Below the pieces are notes generated by a model, which saw nothing but the letters and a program-made list of their open reading frames with translations, was not told the DNA's origin and made no database searches. Positions 1 to 6,022 of a stretch of DNA of 7,155 nt are shown here, in pieces; within the stretch, counting starts at the first letter, position 1; each line of letters begins with the position of its first letter. The position numbers and the translations under genes were made by a program. The stretch is from an uncultured Bacilli bacterium (GTDB lineage: Bacteria > Bacillota_I > Bacilli_A > RF39 > UBA660): NCBI GenBank assembly GCA_948629335.1, contig CAPHZB010000067.1, positions 1-7,155 of the forward strand, written 5' to 3'.

Positions 1-4
1 TGTA

Positions 5-739
5 TTATAAAAGATAAGACTTTGTTATCTCATCCTTTAGGGTGTGAACAGTTACGTTTCCCTTTTTATAAAGTGCATAAAGATCTAGCATATTCTTCTT
101 AGATTCTGCATATTCCTGAACTCCTTGTTCTAATAATTGCACTTGCATACTATAATCAAAGCCAGATAATATTGCATATTGATAATCTGCTGACTCTAGT
201 TCTAATATATCCTTCCTATCCTCTTTTGCTAGTTTTAAAAGGTATTCATCAACTCCATACATAGTTTCTAAATGCACATCTTCTATTACAGCATTTTCTA
301 ATAAGGTATACCACATAATTGGACTATAATAATCAAACATAGGACTATAAAGTCCTACATTAGTGAGAATCTCGACGCTTTTTTCATAGAGATCAGTTGA
401 AATATAGTCTGTAATTATTTTGTTATCAGGATTAACAAAATACGCTAAATCAGACATTTGTTTTGCTAAATTCTTACTGTACTCTACCAAATCAAATTCA
501 ACTGCCAATACCTCACTTTTCTTATAAGCATCACTCACATACTCTGGAAGTGGATATAAAGTTTCCTCTGCCGCATGGATAGAACCAAAAAGATAGATTT
601 TATTATCCATTCCCTCCTTTGTAACCTCCAATAATAATGGTGTATTTTGACTGATAGAGGTTTTCACTTCCCGTTTCACACACCCACATAACATAAAACT
701 AAAACAAACTAAGGGCAACAAAAATTTCCACTTTCCCAT
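5..739 (-). CDS. TraB/GumN-family lipoprotein, C-terminally short
   Basis: The protein has 244 residues from the start chosen here. Residues 1-20 form a lipoprotein signal peptide (MGKWKF, a hydrophobic stretch, then a lipobox-like LCGC), so Cys20 is probably lipid-anchored on the outer face of the membrane. TraB/GumN hallmarks follow: the GSIH motif at 52-55 after a beta strand, GVDEYLL at 162-168, and an LELES segment at 179-183. Family members are thought to be metal-dependent peptidase-like proteins; a specific substrate cannot be read from the sequence. The frame is open back to 802, but the Met at 739 has an AAAGGAG ribosome binding site and a signal peptide starting right there, and a promoter -10 box overlaps the longer start. 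The protein ends at a TAA at 5-7, before the usual C-terminal region with its second conserved glycine/histidine motif, so it may be truncated or frameshifted. Family assignment is fairly sure; functional status is not. Confidence 0.8.
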   Translation of the reverse strand: MGKWKFLLPLVCFSFMLCGCVKREVKTSISQNTPLLLEVTKEGMDNKIYLFGSIHAAEETLYPLPEYVSDAYKKSEVLAVEFDLVEYSKNLAKQMSDLAYFVNPDNKIITDYISTDLYEKSVEILTNVGLYSPMFDYYSPIMWYTLLENAVIEDVHLETMYGVDEYLLKLAKEDRKDILELESADYQYAILSGFDYSMQVQLLEQGVQEYAESKKNMLDLYALYKKGNVTVHTLKDEITKSYLL

Positions 740-747
740 AAACAGGA

Positions 748-754
748 CTCCTTT
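748..754 (-). promoter_or_regulatory. Ribosome binding site of the TraB/GumN gene
   Basis: AAAGGAG on the minus strand, 8 bases before the ATG at 739. It decides the start in favour of 739 over the longer open frame from 802. Confidence 0.75.
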
Positions 755-793
755 CGTTCCATTGTAGCTAGTAGCCACTTCCATATTAATTCT

Positions 794-823
794 ATTATAC
801 AATATCTTTATCCTAAATGTATA
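794..823 (-). promoter_or_regulatory. Candidate SigA-type promoter of the TraB/GumN gene
   Basis: Minus strand: a -35-like TATACA at 818-823 (4 of 6 to consensus), an 18-base spacer, and a perfect -10 TATAAT at 794-799. Transcription would begin near 787, leaving a leader of about 48 bases before the ATG at 739. It overlaps the alternative upstream start at 802, which supports the shorter protein. Confidence 0.55.
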
Positions 824-902
824 CAGATAAAATCTATAATTTTACTTCCAATTTCTTAGCATAAACACGAATTATTAAATTTAACAATTAAAATACAACC
901 AA

Positions 903-973
903 AATGCTGCCCCTTTCTTCTCTTTTTTAGTTGCTTCTTATAAAATTATGCTTCTAAAAAAGAAGAAAAGCAT
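903..973. repeat. Long imperfect inverted repeat
   Basis: The arms 913-930 (CTTTCTTCTCTTTTTTAG) and 954-970 (CTAAAAAAGAAGAAAAG) pair with one bulge. The outer flanks ATGCT (904-908) and AGCAT (969-973) extend the pairing across a small mismatch. The loop is 23 bases. Neither strand has a clear U tract after the stem, so a standard intrinsic terminator is not evident. The repeat lies between the decayed Ig-like domain and the TraB/GumN gene, in a stretch (803-1091) where I see no protein-coding gene. Confidence 0.5.
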
Positions 974-1029
974 ATCATTCCTTTTCCATTTTAAAGTTAC
1001 ATATACATATACCTTAAAAGTTTTTTATT

Positions 1030-1071
1030 AGAAAAGGAGAGACCTTTTTCATCTGATTATTCTCCCCTTCT
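1030..1071 (-). terminator. Terminator-like hairpin after the decayed Ig domain
   Basis: As minus-strand RNA, 1061-1071 (AGAAGGGGAGA) pairs with 1030-1040 (UCUCCUUUUCU) in an 11-base stem with two G-U wobbles and a 20-base loop. On the plus strand the wobbles become A-C mismatches, which favours minus-strand use. It starts about 20 bases after the old stop codon at 1092. No U run follows the stem, so termination is uncertain. Confidence 0.4.
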
Positions 1072-1091
1072 ATCTTAAATGCAAAAGAAAA

Positions 1092-1411
1092 CTAGTCACC
1101 ACCTGCTTTCTTTACAAAGTGAAATACTCCTTTTTCTAAAAGTTCATACATATGTTTATATTAATACATGCGTAATTCTTTATTTCTATCAATTCCATAT
1201 ATTGTATTCATAAAACTATAATATTCTTTTCTTTTTCTATTTCTTTTCAATCCACATTTTCTTTTCTTCCAATTCTAAACTAATCTGCATAAGAATGAGG
1301 AATTCCACTTACATTAGTAATGACCATTCCCGCTCCTGTTTTTGTAAGTATCCCCTCTTCAATACACATAGAAACATATTCTAGTTCATTTCCTTCCACT
1401 TCGTTATTAAC
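1092..1411 (-). pseudogene. Decayed bacterial Ig-like domain, in frame with the upstream HTH gene
   Basis: Reading on past the TGA at 1412-1414 in the same frame gives EVEGNELEYVSMCIEEGILT, then a KTGAGMVITN segment and IPHSYAD, a TAG at 1280-1282, FRIGRKENVD, a TGA at 1247-1249, KEIEKEKNIIVL, and a TGA at 1208-1210. A different frame then supplies KHMYELLEKGVFHFVKKAGG and a final stop at 1092-1094. This order resembles the small Ig-like domain of clostridial proteins (remembered pattern: GTLTKTGAT, YGEWFRIEKKENGKWKE, LYGKLEKGEYRLVK). The TAG and first TGA fall where that pattern has tryptophan, so TGG-to-stop changes explain them. A frameshift lies between about 1160 and 1195. I read this as the eroded C-terminal domain of the neighbouring HTH gene. 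Alternatively it was a separate gene that lost its 5' end. Confidence 0.7.
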
Positions 1412-2488
1412 TCATTCATTAACATGGATTTTTTCCTGCATTTGTCCTAAACCCACTTTATCTGTTTCTTTTACTTTTAAAAGAGTGGAATATGCAAAAA
1501 TATTCTCAATTGTATCTTCAAACAAAGAAAAGGTGGAGAAAGTAAATTCATAAGTTTTTCCTACTACGATATTACTATCTTTATTTATTTTTACTAATGC
1601 ATTTGCTCCTTGAAATTCCCTCAAGGTTACATTAATAAAGTCTTCTTCTTCATCTTCTATCGCACTTACAACAAAATAGGTTCTAGTAAATGTTTTTTCT
1701 GTATAAGAACTTTTTCCACAATATGCCCCATTCAATCGATTTACCATATCACTAACTCCAAAATAAATATCTTGGTTTCCCTCTAACGTATTACAGTAGA
1801 TTATTGAATAACCCTTGTTTTCATATATAGTGGTTCCGCCATCGTATAATATAAAACGATCAAGGTTTTCAAGAACATACTGCGATTCTAAATAGTTCTT
1901 TATTTTTTTCATATTGATTTGTTTATGCTCTAAAGCTTTTTTAAAGGGATAACACTCTTCCTTCAAATCACAAAGTTCTAATGAATCGATTCCATAGTAA
2001 TAAATAGAATGTTCTCTTTTATTCTTTGTATAACTTGCTTGTTTCTTTAATTGATATTCTTTATCAGGATTGCTTAAAGAAACAGATAAGTGGTAAATAG
2101 AAATTTTGGGATAACTATTTTTATAATGTATAAAAAAGAATATAAGAAAAAATAGTAAAATTATCAAACATAAAAGCAAGATTTGAATAATTCGATTTGC
2201 TTTTCTTTTATCCCTTTTATTCATATGTAATGTTCGAATAACGGTTTCATTCAAAGAAGAAATCAAGGTACTTTTCTCCATCCGTTTTCCATTCATTAAT
2301 TCACTCACAGAAAGATTAAAGATTTCGCAAAGTGGCTTAAAAAAGGATAAATCTGGCATTCGTCTTCCGTTTTCCCAATTGGAAATAGCACGATCTGTTA
2401 CATGCAATTTATCAGCTAGTTCTTGTTGTGTCATGTTTTTTTCTTTTCGGCAGATGGCGATAAAGTTGCCTATTTTATTTTGGTCCAT
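1412..2488 (-). CDS. Membrane-anchored XRE-family HTH protein
   Basis: The protein has 358 residues. Residues 1-66 are an XRE/Cro-type helix-turn-helix: MTQQELADKLHVTDRAISNW is the recognition region, followed by ENGRRMPDLSFFKPLCEIF. A basic linker (KRDKRK) precedes one membrane segment at about 100-121. The rest, about 122-358, should lie outside the cell and includes a FINVTLREFQG strand region and an EFTFSTF...EDTIENIF segment near the end. The layout suggests a one-component regulator that could pass an envelope signal to DNA; the signal and targets are unknown. The start is supported by an AAAGAGGTG ribosome binding site just upstream. The reading frame continues past the TGA as an eroded Ig-like domain, so the present protein may be a shortened version. 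The HTH and membrane parts look intact. Confidence 0.82.
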   Translation of the reverse strand: MDQNKIGNFIAICRKEKNMTQQELADKLHVTDRAISNWENGRRMPDLSFFKPLCEIFNLSVSELMNGKRMEKSTLISSLNETVIRTLHMNKRDKRKANRIIQILLLCLIILLFFLIFFFIHYKNSYPKISIYHLSVSLSNPDKEYQLKKQASYTKNKREHSIYYYGIDSLELCDLKEECYPFKKALEHKQINMKKIKNYLESQYVLENLDRFILYDGGTTIYENKGYSIIYCNTLEGNQDIYFGVSDMVNRLNGAYCGKSSYTEKTFTRTYFVVSAIEDEEEDFINVTLREFQGANALVKINKDSNIVVGKTYEFTFSTFSLFEDTIENIFAYSTLLKVKETDKVGLGQMQEKIHVNE

Positions 2489-2492
2489 AAAA

Positions 2493-2516
2493 CACCTCTT
2501 TCAATTAATCATTATA
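2493..2516 (-). promoter_or_regulatory. RBS and -10 box of the HTH gene
   Basis: On the minus strand AAAGAGGTG (2493-2501) lies 4 bases before the ATG at 2488, and a perfect TATAAT lies at 2511-2516. No good -35 was found at normal spacing. The nearest, TTGGAT at 2537-2542, is 20 bases away and a poor match, so the promoter may need an activator or be a different one. Confidence 0.45.
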
Positions 2517-2590
2517 ATATGAAAAAAGAAAAAAGTATCCAAACAAACCGTAGAGTTCCAAAAAAAGAATTTATTATTATTTTATGAATG

Positions 2591-2643
2591 CAAAAAGTAT
2601 AGAATATTAGAATCTAAAAAATGAGGATACAAATTTAATATTC
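2591..2643 (-). terminator. Candidate terminator after the YjbR-EVE gene
   Basis: Minus strand: GAATATTA (2636-2643), directly after the stop codon, pairs perfectly with TAATATTC (2602-2609). After the stem comes TATAC and then five T residues. The stem is AT-only apart from its terminal G-C pair and the loop is long (26 bases), so it would be a weak terminator. Confidence 0.35.
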
Positions 2644-3669
2644 TCAATCTTTTTCTATTTTATCTCTTAGAGAACTTGGCATACTTCTAGGACCTCGCAC
2701 TGCCTTTACCCCAAATTTTTTTAATATTTCAAATGGATAAGCATCTTTTTCGTATCTTCTGCACAGTTTGATGCGCATTCCTTTTTCAATAGAAAGATTT
2801 TTATCTTGATAGGTATAAGGAATATCTGCCTCTAAAACTTCACATTTATATAAAATGGCTGAATATGGAAAACCTACATAAATATAAATAATATCTCCCT
2901 TTTTTATTCGATTAGATTGCTTCCAGAGAATAGTATCTGTGTTATTAAAACAATGGATTACATCATAATATTTTGGATTTGCAGGGATAATCCATACACT
3001 CTTTTTTTCTGCATATTCATAGCTTTCGTCCACATAACGCATGATTTCTTCATCACACAATGAATCATCTAAAAGAATGGTAATCCAACTTTTTTTATTC
3101 ATGTGGTATGCTTTGTAAAATCCTTTCTTCTGCAAAAGTTCCAAAATTTCATTCTCTTTTAATTTCACATTTAAAACATCTACATTTCCTGATTCCTTTG
3201 TAATCTTACTTTTATCTATATGCATAATTAGCCCATACCATTTTTGAGTATCGGCATTTCGAAATACCCCTGCTTCTACTCCTTTATCCCAAGGAAATTC
3301 AGGAATATCTCCATATTTTGAGGCAATAGCCTTTGCGATACGATTAGCTTGCTCTGTTTTAAAATATTGTCTTTTATAACATTTTGTTCGTATATCTAAA
3401 AGAATATCCTCAAATATCCTTCGTATTTGATTTACAAACTCACCTGTTTGCCATGAAATTCTATAATTCGTGTATTCTTCGTTAAACGTTAAATCCATTA
3501 TCTTTCCCTTGACTGTTCCATCCGATTTTATTTCGATTGTAACTTGGAATGTATCATGTACAATTTTCTTCGTAAAAATATAAGTATCTTTTTCTTTGCT
3601 AAAACCATAAGTAAGTAATTTTTCTGTCTTTACTTGATATCCTTTAAAAATCTCTTTTTCTATCTGCAT
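2644..3669 (-). CDS. MmcQ/YjbR-family protein with C-terminal EVE/PUA-like domain
   Basis: The protein has 341 residues, compared with roughly 110-220 for most MmcQ/YjbR proteins. Residues 1-100 form an N-terminal region (FKGYQVKTEKLLTYGFSKE, FNEEYTNYRI, GEFVNQIRRIFEDIL) that I recall from clostridial MmcQ/YjbR proteins. Residues about 105-221 are the YjbR-like fold (QANRIAKAIASKYGD, FRNADTQKWYGLIMHIDKSK, KKGFYKAYHMNKKSWITILL). Residues about 225-341 look like an EVE/PUA-like domain: WIIPANPKYYDV, then a KKGDIIYIYVGFPYSAILYK strand pair and CEVLEADIPY. YjbR domains are called DNA-binding by similarity to CyaY-like folds, and EVE domains can bind modified bases, so the fusion suggests nucleic-acid or modified-base recognition. 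It follows the GyrI-like gene by 30 bases and is probably co-transcribed with it. The ribosome binding site is weak (GAGAGA). No membrane segment is seen, so it is presumably cytoplasmic. Confidence 0.78.
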   Translation of the reverse strand: MQIEKEIFKGYQVKTEKLLTYGFSKEKDTYIFTKKIVHDTFQVTIEIKSDGTVKGKIMDLTFNEEYTNYRISWQTGEFVNQIRRIFEDILLDIRTKCYKRQYFKTEQANRIAKAIASKYGDIPEFPWDKGVEAGVFRNADTQKWYGLIMHIDKSKITKESGNVDVLNVKLKENEILELLQKKGFYKAYHMNKKSWITILLDDSLCDEEIMRYVDESYEYAEKKSVWIIPANPKYYDVIHCFNNTDTILWKQSNRIKKGDIIYIYVGFPYSAILYKCEVLEADIPYTYQDKNLSIEKGMRIKLCRRYEKDAYPFEILKKFGVKAVRGPRSMPSSLRDKIEKD

Positions 3670-3699
3670 ATAATCTCTCTTTCTTCAAAATGGAATTGT

Positions 3700-4335
3700 C
3701 TATTCTTTTCGTTTAATTGGGTGCCTAATTACTGTTTTTAATTTGCTTGCATCACACTTTCTAGGATCACTTAAATAAATCTCATGATGAAATCTAGTAT
3801 CAGTTATGTCGAGTGTATACCCATTCTCTTCCATAAAGGTATGCATCAAGGTAATAGTTTTTGGCTCTTCATCATAGGAACCAATATGCATACATTGTAC
3901 ACAAAGTCCTTCTTCATAAGTTAAAAATTCCACTGTAGAAAAATCAATCTTTTTTTTCTTGGTGGCTTCTTGAATAGCCCAATCAAAATCTTTTTTTGTC
4001 ACAAAATCAGGTAATCGAATCATAGATATGAAATGAAAGTTCTCTTTGTTTGTATAATCTATTTCTTTTTTCCCCTCTTGCCACCAAAAGCCCTCAAGTG
4101 GAGGGACTACATATTCGAAATACCCATCTATCTTATATGACCCCTTATAACTCATTTTTATGGTAAATGCTATTGCATATAGCAATCCAATGGAATGCTT
4201 ATAATCACTATTTTCTTCATTGGGGTCACCTATTCCTCGTACAGCAATATAGTTCATTTTGGGAATTTCCACAATACTTGGTTTTTTATTTGGCATATAA
4301 AATTCTTTATATTCTTTCTTATAATCAAATGACAT
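3700..4335 (-). CDS. GyrI-like small-molecule-binding domain protein
   Basis: The protein has 211 residues and is a stand-alone GyrI-like (SbmC/GyrI superfamily) protein without a DNA-binding domain. Visible family features are VEIPKMNYIAVRGIGDPNE at about 22-40, the PPLEGFWW block at 78-85, the strand FHFISMIRLPDFV at about 100-112, and the C-terminal HHEIYLSDPRK at 183-193. The superfamily forms a duplicated SHS2-like pocket that binds drugs or other small molecules; some members protect gyrase and others hydrolyse cyclopropane-type DNA alkylators. Which applies here cannot be read from the sequence. A strong AGGAGG site 6 bases before the ATG supports the start. It is the first gene of a two-gene operon with the YjbR-EVE gene 30 bases downstream. 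Confidence 0.85.
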   Translation of the reverse strand: MSFDYKKEYKEFYMPNKKPSIVEIPKMNYIAVRGIGDPNEENSDYKHSIGLLYAIAFTIKMSYKGSYKIDGYFEYVVPPLEGFWWQEGKKEIDYTNKENFHFISMIRLPDFVTKKDFDWAIQEATKKKKIDFSTVEFLTYEEGLCVQCMHIGSYDEEPKTITLMHTFMEENGYTLDITDTRFHHEIYLSDPRKCDASKLKTVIRHPIKRKE

Positions 4336-4341
4336 ATTTTT

Positions 4342-4347
4342 CCTCCT
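4342..4347 (-). promoter_or_regulatory. Strong ribosome binding site of the GyrI-like gene
   Basis: A perfect AGGAGG on the minus strand, 6 bases before the ATG at 4335. Confidence 0.85.
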
Positions 4348-4378
4348 ATTTCTTTTCGCACTATTTTATTCCTTTGTT

Positions 4379-4409
4379 ATTATCTAAATTAACGCGTTGT
4401 GCCAGTTAA
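4379..4409 (-). promoter_or_regulatory. Possible promoter with palindromic operator, GyrI-like operon
   Basis: Minus strand: a -10-like GATAAT at 4379-4384 and a -35-like TTAACT at 4404-4409, with a 19-base spacer that is slightly long. The spacer contains the perfect 8-base palindrome AACGCGTT (4391-4398), which stands out in such AT-rich DNA and sits where a repressor would block RNA polymerase. All of this is inferred from short motifs. Confidence 0.3.
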
Positions 4410-4585
4410 AATTTAGGCATAGAACAAATCATGCAACCATACTACTAAATGAAAAGTCATACATCATGAGTGGTCAATTAAATAGTAACATAAAACCGAA
4501 AAATATAGAAGAACTTTTTTAAATGTCTTTAAATATTACATCTAAATTATATTATTAGTAACAGAAGAATACACTTCCACTATTA

Positions 4586-4605
4586 AGTTGTAGATAACTA
4601 CAACT
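4586..4605. repeat. Perfect 8-bp hairpin in the divergent intergenic region
   Basis: AGTTGTAG (4586-4593), a 4-base loop ATAA, then CTACAACT (4598-4605). Neither strand has a U tract after it, so it is not a standard terminator. It could be an operator or an RNA structure. The rest of 4410-4785 shows no supported gene; a short open stretch from the ATG at 4466 (MSGQLNSNIKPKNIEELF) has no ribosome binding site. Confidence 0.5.
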
Positions 4606-4787
4606 CTCACTTCATATACAGATAACTCAGCTACGCATACTCATTTTTAATGTTTTAAAAACGCTACCAACTGAAAGTAACATCATTCACTCAATATGAT
4701 GAAAATAGCTAAACCTATCTTTCTTCTAAATTTTCTTCCTATATTACAAAACAGTCTATAACTATTCTTAACAATTTTTCATTATTA

Positions 4788-4800
4788 TAGAATTATTCTA
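4788..4800. repeat. Small palindrome upstream of the collagen-like genes
   Basis: TAGAAT-T-ATTCTA is a perfect 13-base palindrome, 13 bases before the -35-like AC of the candidate sporulation promoter. It could be a regulator site, but it is short and AT-rich, so chance is possible. Confidence 0.3.
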
Positions 4801-4812
4801 GTAATATAGAAG

Positions 4813-4840
4813 ACTTTTTATATATTTTAAGCATAAAATT
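4813..4840 (+). promoter_or_regulatory. Candidate sporulation (SigK/SigE-like) promoter
   Basis: AC at 4813-4814, a 17-base spacer, then CATAAAATTA from 4832. The SigK pattern is AC, 16-17 bases, CATANNNTA; this site misses one position of the -10. The same CATAAAAT also matches the SigE -10 pattern CATACAHT with one mismatch, but no SigE -35 is evident. The start of transcription would be about 28 bases before the ATG at 4873. The collagen-like product makes mother-cell expression plausible. Confidence 0.4.
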
Positions 4841-4862
4841 AAATGGAAAATCTTTTTGAAAT

Positions 4863-4869
4863 GGAGTGA
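4863..4869 (+). promoter_or_regulatory. Ribosome binding site of the first collagen-like gene
   Basis: GGAGTGA, with the GGAG core ending 6 bases before the ATG at 4873. Confidence 0.75.
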
Positions 4870-4872
4870 ATT

Positions 4873-5379
4873 ATGAAAGAACAAGATTATGTTTATAGTT
4901 TGGATTTTGTTATTCCTAGTGGCACTACTGGTCCTACGGGTCCAAGAGGAGATGCTGGTCCTGCATTAATATCTGACATTATTACTAGATATTATAGTTC
5001 AACATCAGTAAGTGGTAGCGTTAATATAGATGTGGATAACGCCTCCAATATACTTTTACCAAATAATTCAAATTGTTTCAGTTTATACAATGATCACATT
5101 GTAATAAATCAACCAGGAATTTATGAGTTTTTCTTTAGTGGCTTATTAACAAGATCCAATACTACTGACATAGTTAATCTTAATTTAGTGGTGGGAAATA
5201 AAGATGTGATTCCTATATCTATCAATTCAAATCTTACTGAAATTTCTTTTTGTCAAACAAGGGTCATACATTGTAATACAAATGATAGTATATTGATAAA
5301 TTTCCAAAATAACGGTGCATCTGGTACTAGTGCCCAAAATCTATATATAATTGTTAAAAAATTTTCTGATTTTTTATAG
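4873..5379 (+). CDS. Short collagen-like protein with C1q/BclA-like beta domain (copy 1)
   Basis: The protein has 168 residues and no signal peptide or membrane segment. Residues 1-16 are a leader ending in SLDFVIPS. Residues 17-31 are only five Gly-X-Y triplets (GTT GPT GPR GDA GPA). Residues about 33-168 are rich in beta strands and resemble the trimeric jelly-roll head of C1q/TNF and BclA-type exosporium proteins: HIVINQPGIYEFFFSGLL, then TRVIHCNTNDSILINF, then NLYIIVKKF. BclA-type proteins form trimers on the spore surface. A role as a spore-surface or other surface protein is inferred from this architecture and from the sporulation-like promoter upstream. The collagen tract is far shorter than in typical BclA proteins, so little of a long stalk can form. 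Three cysteines lie in the head. It is the first of two tandem paralogues 11 bases apart. Confidence 0.8.
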   Translation: MKEQDYVYSLDFVIPSGTTGPTGPRGDAGPALISDIITRYYSSTSVSGSVNIDVDNASNILLPNNSNCFSLYNDHIVINQPGIYEFFFSGLLTRSNTTDIVNLNLVVGNKDVIPISINSNLTEISFCQTRVIHCNTNDSILINFQNNGASGTSAQNLYIIVKKFSDFL

Positions 5380-5385
5380 AAAGGA
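5380..5385 (+). promoter_or_regulatory. Ribosome binding site of the second collagen-like gene
   Basis: AAAGGA begins immediately after the TAG of the first paralogue and ends 5 bases before the ATG at 5391. The whole 11-base intergenic gap is ribosome binding site plus spacer, which argues for one transcript. Confidence 0.7.
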
Positions 5386-5390
5386 CAACA

Positions 5391-5876
5391 ATGGAAGAAT
5401 ATCAATTAAACTTTATAATACCCATGGGTGCAACAGGACCAAAGGGAGAATTAGGTCCAATGAATAATAATGCAAAAGAAATTGCAATATTTTATAATAA
5501 TCAAAATAATTCTGGTAATTTAGAAATTTTAGATTGCATAAATCTATCTAGTCAATCTATTTTTTATACAGTCGATAATTATATTTTCTTTGATGTTTCT
5601 GGAAATTATGATTTTACTATTTCTGGGCATTTACGAGAATCTTCTACTTTTTCTGGTTGTTCAATCATCGTACGTACTAATATCCAAAATAAGCCTACAG
5701 TTACTAATGATTTAATTCATATTCAACTTAGTAATGGACAGGAAGAAAAATATTTTCTTGTTGAAAGAATTGGACGTTATAGTGTACCCCAGCGAGTAAC
5801 TATCCTTTTTAATAAAAATAATGATTCTGATGCATCAGTAGAAAATTTACAATTAATTATTAAAAAATTATTTTAA
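5391..5876 (+). CDS. Short collagen-like protein with C1q/BclA-like beta domain (copy 2)
   Basis: The protein has 161 residues and is a diverged paralogue of the preceding protein. The leader YQLNFIIPM (4-12) parallels YSLDFVIPS in copy 1. Four Gly-X-Y triplets follow at 13-24 (GAT GPK GEL GPM). The beta-rich domain shares the pattern of copy 1: DNYIFFDVSGNYDFTISGHL lines up with DHIVINQPGIYEFFFSGLL, and SVENLQLIIKKLF with SAQNLYIIVKKF. No signal peptide or membrane segment is visible. Similar size and adjacency suggest tandem duplication followed by strong divergence, and the two could form mixed trimers. Surface location and spore association are inferred from family resemblance and the shared promoter. 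No strong terminator follows. Confidence 0.78.
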   Translation: MEEYQLNFIIPMGATGPKGELGPMNNNAKEIAIFYNNQNNSGNLEILDCINLSSQSIFYTVDNYIFFDVSGNYDFTISGHLRESSTFSGCSIIVRTNIQNKPTVTNDLIHIQLSNGQEEKYFLVERIGRYSVPQRVTILFNKNNDSDASVENLQLIIKKLF

Positions 5877-5899
5877 ATAAAACACATCCTATTTAATTC

Positions 5900-5917
5900 G
5901 ATATTTCATATCTTTAT
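5900..5917 (+). terminator. Weak terminator-like hairpin after the collagen-like pair
   Basis: GATAT, loop TTC, ATATC, then TTTATT. The stem has only five pairs, so this is a poor candidate, but it is the nearest one 23 bases past the stop codon. Confidence 0.2.
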
Positions 5918-6022
5918 TATGCAAGTAAATATTATTAAATAAGCAATAAATATCACAATTATCATAGAATGCCCAGAAGAAAATATAACTTGTTTCATTA
6001 GACTTCTTATAAAATTAGCCAT

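Noticed and set aside
740..802. N-terminal extension of the TraB/GumN protein to the Met at 802
   Set aside because: It would place 21 polar residues before a lipoprotein signal peptide and overlaps the -10 box; the Met at 739 has the ribosome binding site.
981..1020. Imperfect repeat around ACATATACATATAC
   Set aside because: Simple AT-rich sequence with a seven-of-eight pairing; expected by chance at this composition.
1320..1553. Plus-strand open frame of 77 codons
   Set aside because: It lies opposite the HTH gene and its eroded Ig extension; it is low-complexity (Ser/Thr/Pro-rich), has no ribosome binding site, and the minus strand reads as real protein.
4167..4409. Plus-strand open frame of 80 codons
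   Set aside because: It is antisense to the GyrI-like gene and its promoter region, rich in Tyr/Phe/Ser/His as expected for a shadow frame, and resembles no family.
4466..4522. Short plus-strand open stretch MSGQLNSNIKPKNIEELF
   Set aside because: Eighteen residues, no ribosome binding site, and no continuation in any frame.
4933..4965. Repeat-like GGTCCT/GGTCCA units
   Set aside because: These are the codons of the Gly-X-Y triplets in the collagen-like gene, not a separate DNA repeat.
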